From Archegozetes longisetosus (taxonomy: Eukaryota; Arthropoda; Arachnida; Sarcoptiformes; Trhypochthoniidae): a DNA stretch of 64,000 nt. The DNA lies in contig JAEMBT020000003.1 in assembly GCA_018873245.2 (NCBI GenBank), positions 5,599,843-5,663,842 of the forward strand. The letters run 5' to 3'. The notes beneath the pieces are model-generated. The model saw only the letters and a list, made by a program, of their open reading frames with translations. It ran no database searches and had not been told where the DNA came from. Made by a program: the position numbers and the translations under genes. Shown here in pieces: positions 1 to 12,200 of this stretch. How positions within the stretch are numbered: the first letter of the stretch is position 1; each line of letters opens with the position of its first letter.

Positions 1-1914
1 CACTTCCATTGATTCGTCAAAATCTCGAACTTTACCACAGTTTTTGAATCAATCAAGTAATTCATCGAAAAACTTGACAGCTGGATATGTGGCCGACGGC
101 TATGACGAAGAAGAAGATGACGACAACGATGGCCCAAGCCAAGACAGAGTCAAAACTATGTTTATGTCCATTTGGAATAATGTCAAATTTGGTCTGAAAT
201 TAAGATTATTTCAGCTCATATTTAATTAATAATCATTTAAATCAAAGTATCATTTAATCTAAATTACATTCATTTTAATATTGATCTTAAGGTTTTGCGA
301 CTAAACTGAAGACAAGGTTTAGTTACGAGTCACCGATTTGTCTGTTGGGACAGTTCTATCACAAGAAGTTGGTAGACAGTAATTCAGACCAAAGCCGAGA
401 TGAGGCCCAATCGAAGGCATCAGCAATCGACAAGTTTAAGCATGATTTTTATAGTCGTATTTGGTTGACATACAGACGAGAGTTTCCGAAATTAGCGAAT
501 TCAAGTTTGACGACTGATTGTGGCTGGGGTTGTATGTTGAGATCTGGACAGATGATCTTGGCTCAAGCACTGCTCATTCACTATCTCGGTAGGCAATGGC
601 GTTGGAAAGGGTCTCAATCTGACAAGGAAGACATGATTCATCGAATGATCGTCAAGTGGTTTGCAGACGACCCTAGCAGTAGTTGTAGTCCTTTCTCTGT
701 CCATCAGTTAGTCAAATTGGGTGAAGGTATGGGTAAAAAACCAGGCGACTGGTACGGACCCGCTTCGGTGGCGCATCTTCTTAAGTATATAAATTGAATA
801 ATTAAATTGATTGAATCTTTAAATTGATTGATTGCTTTCTGACATTAATAGATCTGCATTGAGTAGTGCTGCTGCCACTAATCCCATTCTAAACAACATA
901 TGTTGCTATGTGGCTCAAGATTGTACAGGTCTGCTCTCACATTTATATTTACGTGAAACTATATGATTATTTTATGTTTCAGTCTATATTCAAGATGTAA
1001 TAAATTTGTGCACTTCCAATACAACTATAAATCGTGAAAGTTTGAATTTAGATAAAAAGAAAAACATCAGACTAAAAGATGGAAATCATAGAAAAAGTAG
1101 TGTCACATCAGCTCACAATGACTATGACATAGAAATCGGTGTGATTGCGAAAGAAGAAACATGTAGTGAAAGTTCAATGGAAGCGATTGGCAGCCCTGTT
1201 GTGATGCATGAACCGTCGATTCCATCGACGCCATCACTGTTAGCGTACGGGAAGGCACCCTCAGCTCTCAATCTGACCGATACGTCATATTTGAACTCAG
1301 GTCCTCGTTCTTTACCATTCAGTCTGGCTAATAATTCAGAAAAGAACGAATCGTCACAAACGAAATGGCGCGGACTTATCATTTTAGTTCCAGTCAGACT
1401 AGGCGGAGAACGACTGAATCCTATTTACATACCATGTGTTAAATTATTGCTTTCACATAATAGCTGCTTAGGAATTATCGGTGGAAAACCAAAACATTCT
1501 CTCTATTTTATTGGTTTTCAAGATGATAAGTTAGTTTATATCGATCCGCATTATTGTCAACAATCAGTAGACGTGAGACAAACAAACTTTCCTCTGGACT
1601 CCTTTCATTGTGATTTCCCTCGAAAGACACATTTCTCATGTATGGATCCGAGCTGTGCTATCGGCTTCTACTGTCCAACTCAAAATGACTTTTTAGAGTT
1701 TGTCCATTCGATGCGAGAATTACTTATTCCTCCCAATCAAAGCGGTGATTATCCCATATTTGTCTTCAACGAAGGCAGCAATTCTTCGAATACTAATTAC
1801 TCAGACAGAGATGACATTAAAGAAGACAGACTTTTACGCGTCAAACATCGTTTTCTCAATTCTGACGGAAGAGTGGAGAAGGAGTTTAACGCAGAAGAAT
1901 TTGTTATGTTATGA
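1..1914 (+). CDS. ATG4: ATG4 cysteine protease (C/D-like), 5' end missing
   Basis: Cytosolic papain-like protease that primes ATG8 and later removes it from phosphatidylethanolamine. Visible exons: 2-191, 292-784, 852-928 and 983-1914, with phases 1, 2 and 1, giving 563 visible residues; the start codon lies left of the window. The exon-2 product carries GWGCMLRSGQM, whose Cys (codon 531-533) is the nucleophile. YIDPHYC supplies the catalytic Asp (1543-1545) and His (1549-1551). An acidic stretch (YDEEEDDDND) precedes the fold. A Ser/Asn-rich insert of roughly 110 residues (about 1006-1365) sits between the Cys and Asp-His halves, and long inserts are usual in ATG4C/D. The chain ends in EEFVML, which resembles an LC3-interacting motif. 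The assignment as ATG4 is secure; the C/D subgroup is inferred from the insert and the sequence around WNNVKFG. The first donor (gtctga) is weak but keeps frame and homology. Confidence 0.95.
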
Positions 1915-2413
1915 ATCTATTAATGTTTTAATGTTTATATTTATTTAAATATATTTCATATATTTTCACAATCATGTATTACAATAAATCATTGTTTAGT
2001 CTATAGATTTGTATTAAAATTATCAAATTGTTTAAGTGTAAAATACTATATAACTTAATTTAAATTTAATGATTAGAAACTTAATTTGTATTTGTATTAA
2101 GAATTATATTCTCAAAAGTAAAAAAGAATTTTAGTAAATTTTTATTATTGATTTTCGAAAAATTACAAAAATTAGACAGCAAAACAAGTGATGTTCTGTC
2201 AAGAAATTGAAATCAATCAAACTTTGCAATTGATTATGATTATAGCAGCCGTCGTGGAAAAGGCACCGAATTTATTAGAATTTACTGATTTGGCATTTGT
2301 GACTAGTTCTGCTTTAAGAACTCAATTTAATCGTTACTTAAACTGAAATTAAGCTACACTCTACTTTTGGTTTAACTTTGAAGCGGAATTTGGTCTAAAA
2401 TTTGGCCTAAAAC
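1915..2413. other. Convergent 3' ends of ATG4 and TMED
   Basis: This AT-rich spacer lies between two converging stop codons. An AATAAA at about 1983 fits the ATG4 message. TTTATT at about 2141 is an AATAAA on the minus strand and fits the TMED message. A 51-codon plus-strand frame with an ATG (2191-2346) was seen but has no recognisable domain. No other gene is visible. Confidence 0.6.
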
Positions 2414-3296
2414 TTAGTAAGATTTGAATATTTTTCTGATATAACTCTTATTTTCGAATAAACTTCTAATCATATATATTTGTATTAAGCCAACAATTAT
2501 CATGACTGCAATTGAGAGCATTGAAAATCTATTCACATAATCGTAGTTTTGTTCGGCAACATTACGATCTCTCGTTTCGATGGCACGTCTGATTTCTTGC
2601 TCGCGAGTAACTCGTATCAAATCGTCTCTCACTTTGTTAATCGAAGTCTTAAAGAGAATATCAAACAAATTAATTGTAAGGAATATGAAAGATTTGAATA
2701 AAAAAGTAAAGCAAATGAAGTCTGACTCGAATGGATTCGATTGTATCCAAATAATGGAGTTCTGGTTGAAAAGTGAAGTCAGAGTCGAGACCCCATCGGT
2801 CGTCATTATCATCATTAGAATAGACATACACTTCTAAATTAACAACTTTTGTGGAAACAGTACTAAAGCTATTGTCCAAACAAATGGTATAAACTCCCTG
2901 TTGGTTAGCTCTATAGACATGTTGTCCATCTTTTTTTCTGCTTTCCCTAAATATTTCTACACCATTGGGAGCTTTGACGATGAAGTCGATGGTGAGGTCA
3001 GAAGAGAATCCAGGCGTATAGATCCAATTGAAACGTGAAGAAATCTCAACAACTTGATAGGAGAGGTCGAGATTGTGTTGAAGTTTGACGTCTTGATAGA
3101 AGCACTGTTGCGTTCCAGGCTCGACAGCGACTCGCAATTCGATGTCTTGTGCATCCCCGTAATTGTCATTATATGCGGCCAATGGTAGAGATGTGAAACT
3201 TGTCACACTTTCTATTGTTCGATATATTACTGATAATATAATTAATATAAATAATCGACTCTTATTTATTTTCACTAATTCTCTTATGAAACTCAT
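2414..3296 (-). CDS. p24 family cargo receptor (TMED1/5-like, gamma)
   Basis: Type I membrane protein of the ER-Golgi shuttle that takes part in cargo selection for COPII/COPI vesicles. Two exons (minus): 3296-2727 and 2647-2414, joined in phase 0, give 267 residues. The N-terminus has an uncleaved-looking signal region (RLFILIILSVIYRTIES), followed by a GOLD domain with two conserved cysteines (QQCFYQDV and YTICLDNSF) that should form its disulphide. Next come a coiled-coil segment (TSINKVRDDLIRVTREQE), a single membrane helix (SMLSIAVMIIVGLIQIYMI) and a short basic tail starting RSLFENK. The order and length match p24 proteins, and the RRLFE-like start of the tail resembles TMED1/5. The intron (2648-2726) uses gtcaga as donor, which is less typical. 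The exact paralogue is uncertain. Confidence 0.9.
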
Positions 3297-5156
3297 TTTT
3301 ATTTATGATTATTATATTTATTATAATTTTTATATTTATTGATTTTTATATTTATTATGATTTATATATTTTTTAATCACTTATTTATGGATTTAGGAAA
3401 AAATGGGCAAAATCTAAAATGAGGAAAATTAGATTTTAAACAACTACTATGTTTACAGTTATGTTGAATCATAAGTGAAATACACGTGATTTTGTACCCA
3501 ACTCTCATAACATAACGCAGTCAATGCTATACATATAAATGAACAGTTAAGGTCTCTCTTTCTCTAAGCTATTTACTGATACTATTGTTCATGTTGTTCA
3601 AATTGATGCCCAAAGTTTGGGCGAGTATATATTTGCAACACCTCACTTACAATAACGCTTCAAAACTAAGAATCACATTCATATGAATATTTGATGGCTT
3701 GAGAACTATACAATTTATTCAATTGTGGATTTTAGGAAATATAGACATTTTACAAATACAAAGGTTCTATAAATAGCAGAATATGTTCAAGCTTGTTACC
3801 TATGTCTGCCAGTCTGTTCAAATTGAATATTTCATCAGAATAATCAAACGTTTGATCACAATTGAATCATCATTATTTAAAGTTTTCAATCAGATTTCCA
3901 AAAATTGTTGAGTGAGCAGAACTTTCTAAATTTGCATTACTTATCATTTCAAACAATACATTAGTTTTTAGCTGAAGTTTTAAAACATCAGCTCATACTC
4001 TAATGTCCTGCTTGGGTCATAAACATAGTCTGCGAAAATATTTTATCTCAATATTTGATTACTTAAGTTTATCATTGGCTGAAATTTAGGAGAACTATAT
4101 GTGAGTTACTGCAAATCTCTGGTGCAGAGATAGTTTATGGTTTATTTTATTGGGGTTATTAAATAACCACTTTTGTAATTACTTCCGATTAAAGTTATTA
4201 CTCATTTTCATAAACTTTTTACAGTTATTTCAAATTTGAAAATTAAGATCTCTCATCATTCCTCACATCCAAGTAATCGCAATAAATAAGTTAAGTCCTG
4301 AATCATTGTTTATAGTGAGTAATGTTCTGTAGATAAAGTTGAGCAAAGTTTAGGTTAAGTAAGGAATAGAAGGTTGATGTGAAGTTACTTGGGTTTAGAG
4401 CAACAACTTCATAATTGTTGAGTTGTCAAACCGAACTTCAATACTGATCTGATAATATGGTTGAAGTCTAATTAGTTTTGAAAAGAGAATATAAGAGCTA
4501 TTAAAGTAAATTGGATTATATCCTAGGAAGGTGAAGATAGACCCTGTCATTGTTGCGCTTATGACTCTTAAGTGAAAAATAGTCACAATAATGGATGGTA
4601 TGTAAAAGGAAACTGTTCATCTATTACTTCACTAATGGAATGAAGCAACTCATTAAATACACTATTATAGTGTTTGTATCCAGTAAATATGTCTCTCATA
4701 TTACCAAAACTTATTGGTGAAACCAACTCCTATATATGAATACAACAGATAAATTACATATTTGATCTCAGACCTCAACCAAAATATGTTTTCTAAACTG
4801 TTTGCAATCTGTTATCATAACAACCATTGATTTAGAAAGCAGTTTATGTTATTAACTCTCATACCTATGATATTAACTTAATTTTGCGAGTCATTAGCTT
4901 TTATCTATTTTTTTCTTCAGTAAAAAAAAGTTATAGCACTCAACAAGTTTGCAAAACCAAATCTCACAGTAAAACACCTTACAATTTTTTATTAGTTGCT
5001 CAATCAATTCATAATTTAACAATTTTTTAAGTTCACTTTTTAGCTCAGTGTTTTTGCCTAAATCCTATGACATGCTTTGAAAGAGTGCTCTTTTGATATG
5101 CACTGAATCATTAGTTAGAGTATAGTTTCCAAGTTATAGGTATTTTCTCCATCAAA
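3297..5156. other. Intergenic, AT-rich, no gene seen
   Basis: No convincing coding stretch or RNA gene was found. Directly upstream of the TMED start, 3297-3380 is a degenerate AT repeat with units like ttatatttatt. The short open frame at 4395-4586 (minus) has no domain or splice support. Confidence 0.5.
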
Positions 5157-5638
5157 TTATAGGATTGAAGTAAGGATAATATGAGAAATATGGCATTTGT
5201 TATATGAGAATGATTTAGCGAATTGATTGCGACACCTTATGCGGGCTTTAAGTGACTTCATTAGCAGATTCACATGGTAGTGAGGAAAGAGAGGAAGATT
5301 CCTTTGGGAAATATATTCGCCACTGTGTTGGCACACATTGTTTTCTATGTGGACTCTATTGGTTTTATCTGAAGTTACTATGGAGACTATGGAGACTTGA
5401 TTTCTCATTCCTTTCATGCCGATTCATACCCACCGCTACAGTTAATCGACTAGACCTCAATGTCTGGTACTGAAGTTGAGATATAGATTGAGCCCAGCTT
5501 CTATATAGTATCGCAAACACCACGGCCAGTAAAAGCTGAGTAACTTTATCTTTCACGCGTGTCTGTTTTAAGTAGTGTTACGAGTACTATGACTCAATCT
5601 TTCACTACTTCCTAACTATTTCTAACGAATAATCGCAT
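5157..5638 (-). CDS. Candidate small secreted protein, family not recognised
   Basis: Three exons on the minus strand can be joined: 5638-5627 (start ATG), 5562-5430 and 5368-5157. The introns are 64 bp (gttaga...acag) and 61 bp (gtatga...ttcag), the usual size here. Phases close (0, then 1), giving 118 residues. After MRLFTRVKDK comes a hydrophobic core (LLLAVVFAILYRSWAQ) typical of a signal peptide. The remainder has three to four cysteines and no domain I recognise. The region is more GC-rich than its flanks. It lies head to head with the LamG gene, 211 bp from its start codon, so the two may share a promoter. The gene is inferred from splice phase and the signal-like segment only. The 12-bp first exon is the weakest part, and the 3' exon could instead end at another donor. 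Confidence 0.42.
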
Positions 5639-5849
5639 CCCTTTCAATCCTAACACTTCACTTCTTATATGATCTGAATCCCTGCTAAAAATGCACCTAA
5701 AACTGGCTTATTATTAATTTAATTGAGTGCATGGTTGCCAAGAGTGGTCTGTACTGTACTGATCGACCCATCGGTGTGTGGCTTCGATAGCACTGAGTGT
5801 TTAGATATATATAAAGTTTGTATTATATATACGTCTGTTTCTCACGAAA
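5639..5849. promoter_or_regulatory. Divergent promoter with TATA box for the LamG gene
   Basis: The sequence gatatatataaag at about 5804-5816 is a good TATA box roughly 35-45 bp upstream of the LamG start ATG (5850). The implied leader is therefore very short. The candidate minus-strand secreted gene starts at 5638, so this 211-bp stretch may serve both. Confidence 0.4.
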
Positions 5850-8800
5850 ATGGCTGCTCTGAATCATATATCGAGTAATAATATTTGGATTGTGTGCTTG
5901 AGAAACAGCATTATTTTAAATGCCCTACTTTTTGGTGTGATTACTGCCACTATTCAAGCGGAGGTGATTTTTGAGGCTGCTTTTCAAGGTATAGCATCAT
6001 TTCTTGCATTCAATTGCTTCTTCATTGCCAGTAAATGCATCTTAAGTTAAGTTCTTTGGCAAGTTGCAGAATGCCGGCGTTTAGTTTTGGCTCCGAATAA
6101 TTGCAAATCCTTTCTTTTAATTTGTTAAGATAAGTCATTTGTAGGTTATATCTTAACAGTTACCACGAGTATACTTAATGCATATGGGATTTAGAGCTGA
6201 CCCTTAGTCTCCTCTAATGATTAAGCATTACATTCAAACTCGTGTCTAATCAGTGTTTTATTTTAGTAGTTGTTCACTTGATCGCTGCTAAATTTTCAGT
6301 TTTACACTTAATTAGTCGACTATGAATAATGAGATTCGAAGCTAATCAAATATTATGAGTTTTTAATTTAATTAAAAGTTTAACAAACGCCTCTGAGTAT
6401 TTTCCATACCAGGCTAACACAAAATATTCATTCAATTTATGAACTTGTTTTTAATCAATCATCACAACAATTAGTCACTTCATTCTGATTCACATTCATT
6501 ATTCTTACAATGAAAGCTTGTTGGGTGACAGAATCGATAAGTTCTTAAAACTTAAAATGTTCTCAACAAATTTATGTGACTTTTAAATAAGAACTCATGT
6601 AACTTGTGTATGTTTTTCTAGTCGTATACAAATTTTGTTCATTCGTACACAAATTTTTCTTAGTCATACACAAATTTGATTTTCACGGCTAAATGCCAGC
6701 CACTTGACGCTTTCTGATCATGTCAATCATTTCTAGCAATTATTACTATCATACAAAACTTTACCTTCAAAGTTACCACACATTAAACAATCAATCCAAG
6801 TATTGATCATTGTTTTTATGTTAAAACAATCGAATTGTCTGTGAATTCTGTATTCGTTTTCCATCTGTTTATATTTGCGATGTTGAATAAATCAATGAAA
6901 ATGACAATCCATAGGGTATAAGACCTGAATCGGATAAATATGCTACATATGAAATGTTCTGAAATGCATTGTTTAACTTTATCTATGAGTGAATTTGAGG
7001 TAAGAATTTAAGATGCTTCTCTATCTGTCAATTGGCTTGTAGAGTAACACTCTGCTCTATCTATTGACTTGTTTACTGCAATTCTAATACTATTGTCGGG
7101 TGTGGTACAGTTCATGCCTTCACAACAGTGACAAACAAACTTCTATTCCATATCATTATATATATGTATGTATCACTCTAACTATGTTGAAAGGGTTCAA
7201 TGAATCCAATGCCTTCTATCCATCCAAGTATTTTATAATATTTGACAGTAAGAAATATTTTCTTTTATTGTCATAAGTTTTATGATTTATTGGATTGCAT
7301 TAGTCTGAGAAATGAGCACTACTACACATGTATTTTAATCATAGAAATAACTCTGGATTAGTAGATAAATGTTGTTCACTTCAATTAATAAATTGTTCTC
7401 AATCTTAAATACTTGTGCCGCCATTTTAATCTAATCTTAGTTACAATAATAACTAGATTTTATGCAAATTGCTCTTCTAATTAAGTAATCAAATAAAGTG
7501 TTGAAATATCTCATAAAATATCTGAATTACATTTGAAACTAAATAAATTCTACCTTTTTTCATTAAGAGAATGTGTTCAACATTTTCATGATTTATGTTT
7601 AGTGAATACTTGAAGTGCTGGTTTCAAGTAAAACTAATTTTTTGAGAGCAAATTTGAAATACCCATAAATTGTTAATGGCGAAAAGTTTTCTAAAACCTA
7701 TTTCTAAGGTTCTAAAGGATAGAAGTCTGATGTCAGTTGAATACAAAATCTAACCAAACGTTATATATAAAAATATGATATCAATTCTGTTTATTACTAC
7801 GTTTAGGCCAATACATGAATAATTGAGAATGAAATAAAAATAAAATTATATGATTGCTATGGTTTGATTCTATGCCAAAAAGTGATAGCAATAGAATAAG
7901 CGAAAAGCTTTTATCTATTTCTTAAAAGTTGACTTCACACCTTTAATGATAGATTTGTATTTAACTCAATAATCGTTAGAGTTGAAATTATGCAGAAAAG
8001 CTATATTAATATTTGATATTTGAAAAATGCAGATCGTATTGAGAGCGAGGTAACTGGCAGTGTAACAATCCTAGATCTATCACTGTGGTCTACAAGTAGA
8101 AGACTTAAGACTAAAACCTACACAATAGTAAAGAAAATCGATGTCAACATATAAAAGAATAAATTAGGATATTATTCTTATGAGTATGATAATTTTGTTA
8201 CCTTTTTCTCTCATACAACTATTTATGTCGGTTTAGCAGCAATAAAATGTAAATTTGAGTTGATCAGAATAGCTCTCATTTGACTCATTATTCATTAATG
8301 AATAGCCAAATCAAAAGATAGTGAATGTATTGTATTCATTGAGTTATAAATGTTGACTTTGAGTGGTTTCTTGAAGATACGTCAAAGCGACTTATTGTTA
8401 AAAAGTAATGATAAGTGTTTGGATATTTACATTGGGAATAAAGAACAAACATGAAAATACCATAGAGTATATTAGAAGAGAATGGTAGAAAATAATAGCT
8501 GTTTTATTAAACAACTAACTTATTCTTTATATGAAACTTTATTATGTTAGTACACCCAATACATTCAATAACTTTGTTTCTTTCTTCTCATTCCCCCATC
8601 AACGCTCTCCGTAATATTTTGCTCATTTTTCATCTTTTTTCATTCATTAGCGCCATATTTACGACGTGCCTAACAATTATAGCGCACAACAGATACAAAG
8701 CAATAGCATTTATATCAGATTTCATAGCTTATACAATAGTAACGGAGTTTCAATTGAAAAGAAAGAGATGCAAAGTTTGCGTGACATCTTTTTATTGAAC

Positions 8801-9215
8801 TCACTATTGGCTACTCGAATGAAATACGAAATTTATTTAACTCGAAACAAGGGTATGGTACAATAGAAGAACTCATTTTCAATTCTAACTGTGCCTTCGG
8901 GTTCATTATTCTCAATACTTTGTATACTTTTAGTTCATATTATATTAATCTCTTCAAAAACTCCTAATAACAGATTGAATTGAGAAGCAATAACTTTCCA
9001 TAACTTCCTATTGACTGATAAGATAGAAGCAAAACAGAACTAACTTACCCATTCACTTATCGATTGCCATTTGGCTAACTTTCTGCTTCTATAGCTTCAA
9101 ATTACAGTTTATCAAAATGGCTCTTTTGCATTATCTATGTGAGCCTTTGAGCACCTCTGATTCACTATAATTTTACAGGACATAAGTGCAATCACTTCCG
9201 CCCTGTTTCACTTAT

Positions 9216-9267
<52 letters not shown>

Positions 9268-12200
9268 GAAATTTAGATCTAACTTAAATTCAATTTATTT
9301 ATTCTTTTCTATTATGAAATCTCAATTTCATCAAAATATTAAGTGAATATAAATCATAATGAAATGAGACATATTTTATTGGGAGAAAAAAGGATTATCT
9401 GTAAGTTATGTAACCAAAACAGGTAGACATTAGGTACATATACCTTAAAAGACTAATATATTTCTTATAAGTGGTATAACTTGAATGAAATATGAGTAAA
9501 GTAATGAAAGCATGAACGGCATCTAATGCAAACTCATCTTCCGAATTTGAAAGCAGCATTATCTCAGAATGGATTTAATTTTCAAATTTTTCTTAACTTA
9601 CTTTCAAGAATTTTTATCAATTTCTAGCTCCAATTTTGTTGAGCACTGAATGACGAATAGATAAAATATCATTTCTATGCAGAATTCTCTTCGACAATAA
9701 GCATGAAGATATTCAATTTATTCAAATCAAATGAATCCGACAAAAGTTATGGGGCATATGAATGGAATTTCTGAAAAATTTCACTTATTTTTCTGTTAAA
9801 TTTGAAGAATGCAGCGCAATGTCTTTTGTATGAAATGAAGCATCAAATTCCAGGTTTTTTCAAAAATCAAAATGCAACCAAATGCTGAAAAGCATTCCAA
9901 ATACACAGACTCTAATAACTTAGAAGTTAACTAATTCTCAATTATTTCCATTAGAATATCGGAACCCGTTTTGAATTTGAATAAAAACTTTTGATTTAAT
10001 ATTATTAAGATTGATCTAACGTTAGAGGAAATCATTTACTTATGTGAATAACTCATAAGCTTAAAGTAAAAGCTGTTCTCATTAAGTTTATAAACTAATG
10101 ATAAAAGCAAGTGATCGTCACATTTTCTGTTTGCAAATTAATGTATTTTGATTGTGACAATTTTCTGCTGCTGTTTCAATTTGCACTATTTGAGATAACT
10201 GGCTATTCATTTCTGATACTTGTACTAATAGTAAATAGCGATTAATGAGAAAGTTTTATAGGAAAGGCAGGAGAAGTGATAGAAATAGAAGTTAATTAGA
10301 TTTATTTGAAAATATGAATGGATTAAAGTTTAAGATAGAGTATAGTATTGATTTGATAAAGTTTAGTGATGCGAGTAAAAATTGAATGTAATTTTATTCT
10401 TATGCCTGCAATAAGATGTTATTCGGCGATAACCAATATCTGAACCACTAAACTACTAGAGTTTATTGGCTATAAAAACGTTTCAAAGTGATTTTGTAAT
10501 CATTTGTAAGTCACTCATAAAACCTAATCATGAAATAAGATTTTGGAGAATGCTTTAACATGCTTTTCTACTTTAAATACTAAATTACACGTTTTACTTC
10601 ATACAAATTTACAACTTTTTGCGATCCTTTTTTTAAACCTCACTCAATAATTAACATAAAATTTTCATTTAACTCTAATTGAAATGTTAGGTAACGTAAG
10701 CATTTTTCAATTTTCTTTCAGTAATGCTGCGATGAGAAATCCTTAGGGTATTCAACAAATTAGCCTTCGAGGAGAAAAATGTCCTTTAATATTGTTCAGA
10801 AATAATCTAATAAGTTTAAGAATCATTGATTGCATAGCAATAAGATGTTGTTCAAATAAAACATGCAACTCATACACGATTTTGTATTTATAATGAAGCA
10901 CATTCTACTTTAATGTAAGGCATATTGAAAATATGTCTTCAGAATCTTATTCATCTGTTGATGGCATTTCTGATTCATTTCTGATTCTTATCCTCAGATA
11001 TAGAATAAATAAATTTACATTTCCGTTCGACGCAAAAATTCAATTTTCTTAATCAAATGAACATTTGAAAACTATTTTCTTAATTAAACGATAGGGCAAA
11101 GAGCAAAATACGAATTACGAGAACAGATGCAAATTGGTGTTTTAAGTGAATTTATGAAAAGAATTAATTAAAACAAGTCTGTTGTGATGGTTAAGTTGAA
11201 AGGCTTAAGTTGTGTGTATAAATATTGGGAGAGTGTTAATTAATAAATGTTATGAAATATGAAACTAGTTTAATGGTAGAGAGAAGTTCTGGTGCTAAAG
11301 CTACGATAATAAATCTGTTGTATAACACATACCCATCAGGGGAGAACATTCAACGTTATTTCTATCTGTTCATAATTTGACTTCCATCAAACTTAAGATT
11401 TATTACTTCATAATTTTTCATTAAAATCATGTCATAATATATTTCCCTAAACATAATATGTTCTTGTATTTGCTTGTGAATAACGCCTACAAATGTTTTT
11501 CTCCAAAATGAGCAATTCATTTACTAAAATTTAGTTATAAATAATTTCAATTTCAATTTCATGCTAAATAGCATGAGTGAACAGAACTAAATTATTGTTT
11601 GAGATATATAGACGAGGTAATAGGAGTGTGTTTCAATTTACTCTAACTAGTAATAGCTAGAAACAATGTATGCTTAAAGTATCAAATAAACATCTTGAGA
11701 ATTAAGCTTTTCATTCATACTTTCGCCTACTTCTTATTACTTATTGATAATGAGCTGTAATATACTGCTATTGCCTTGTCTGTAGTTGACATAGATTTAG
11801 AGGTTATTTTAATAAATAGTTTTAAAATGGATAAATTAAATTTGGCGAACAAGCGCACATTGGATACCTTCTGAAAGCAATATTTCATGTCTAATGATTT
11901 GCCTCTCTCAGGCCTCGACATTTGATTGGGTTGTTGTGAACTAATAACTCAAATATCCTCGATATGTTAGCAATTCTTTGCTTTTCAGATAATAGATCTT
12001 TTTTTCTGTTTTGTCGGAAGGAAAAGGATTAATTATAATCCAAGACAGAATTCGTGATAATCCAAACGCTATCCAGAATTTCATATTTATTGTCGCATTG
12101 TTTTTTGCTATTAAACTCCATTAGAGTTTGTTATACATCGCTTAGACTCCAATGAAATGAAAGTTCAGAATCTAAAAGCTATTACGAAAGTAATTTAATC

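Noticed and set aside
8544..8866. Two overlapping plus-strand frames of 66-84 codons in LamG intron 1
   Set aside because: Hydrophobic and polar low-information readings, no phase-compatible splice sites, and no similarity to any mobile-element protein.
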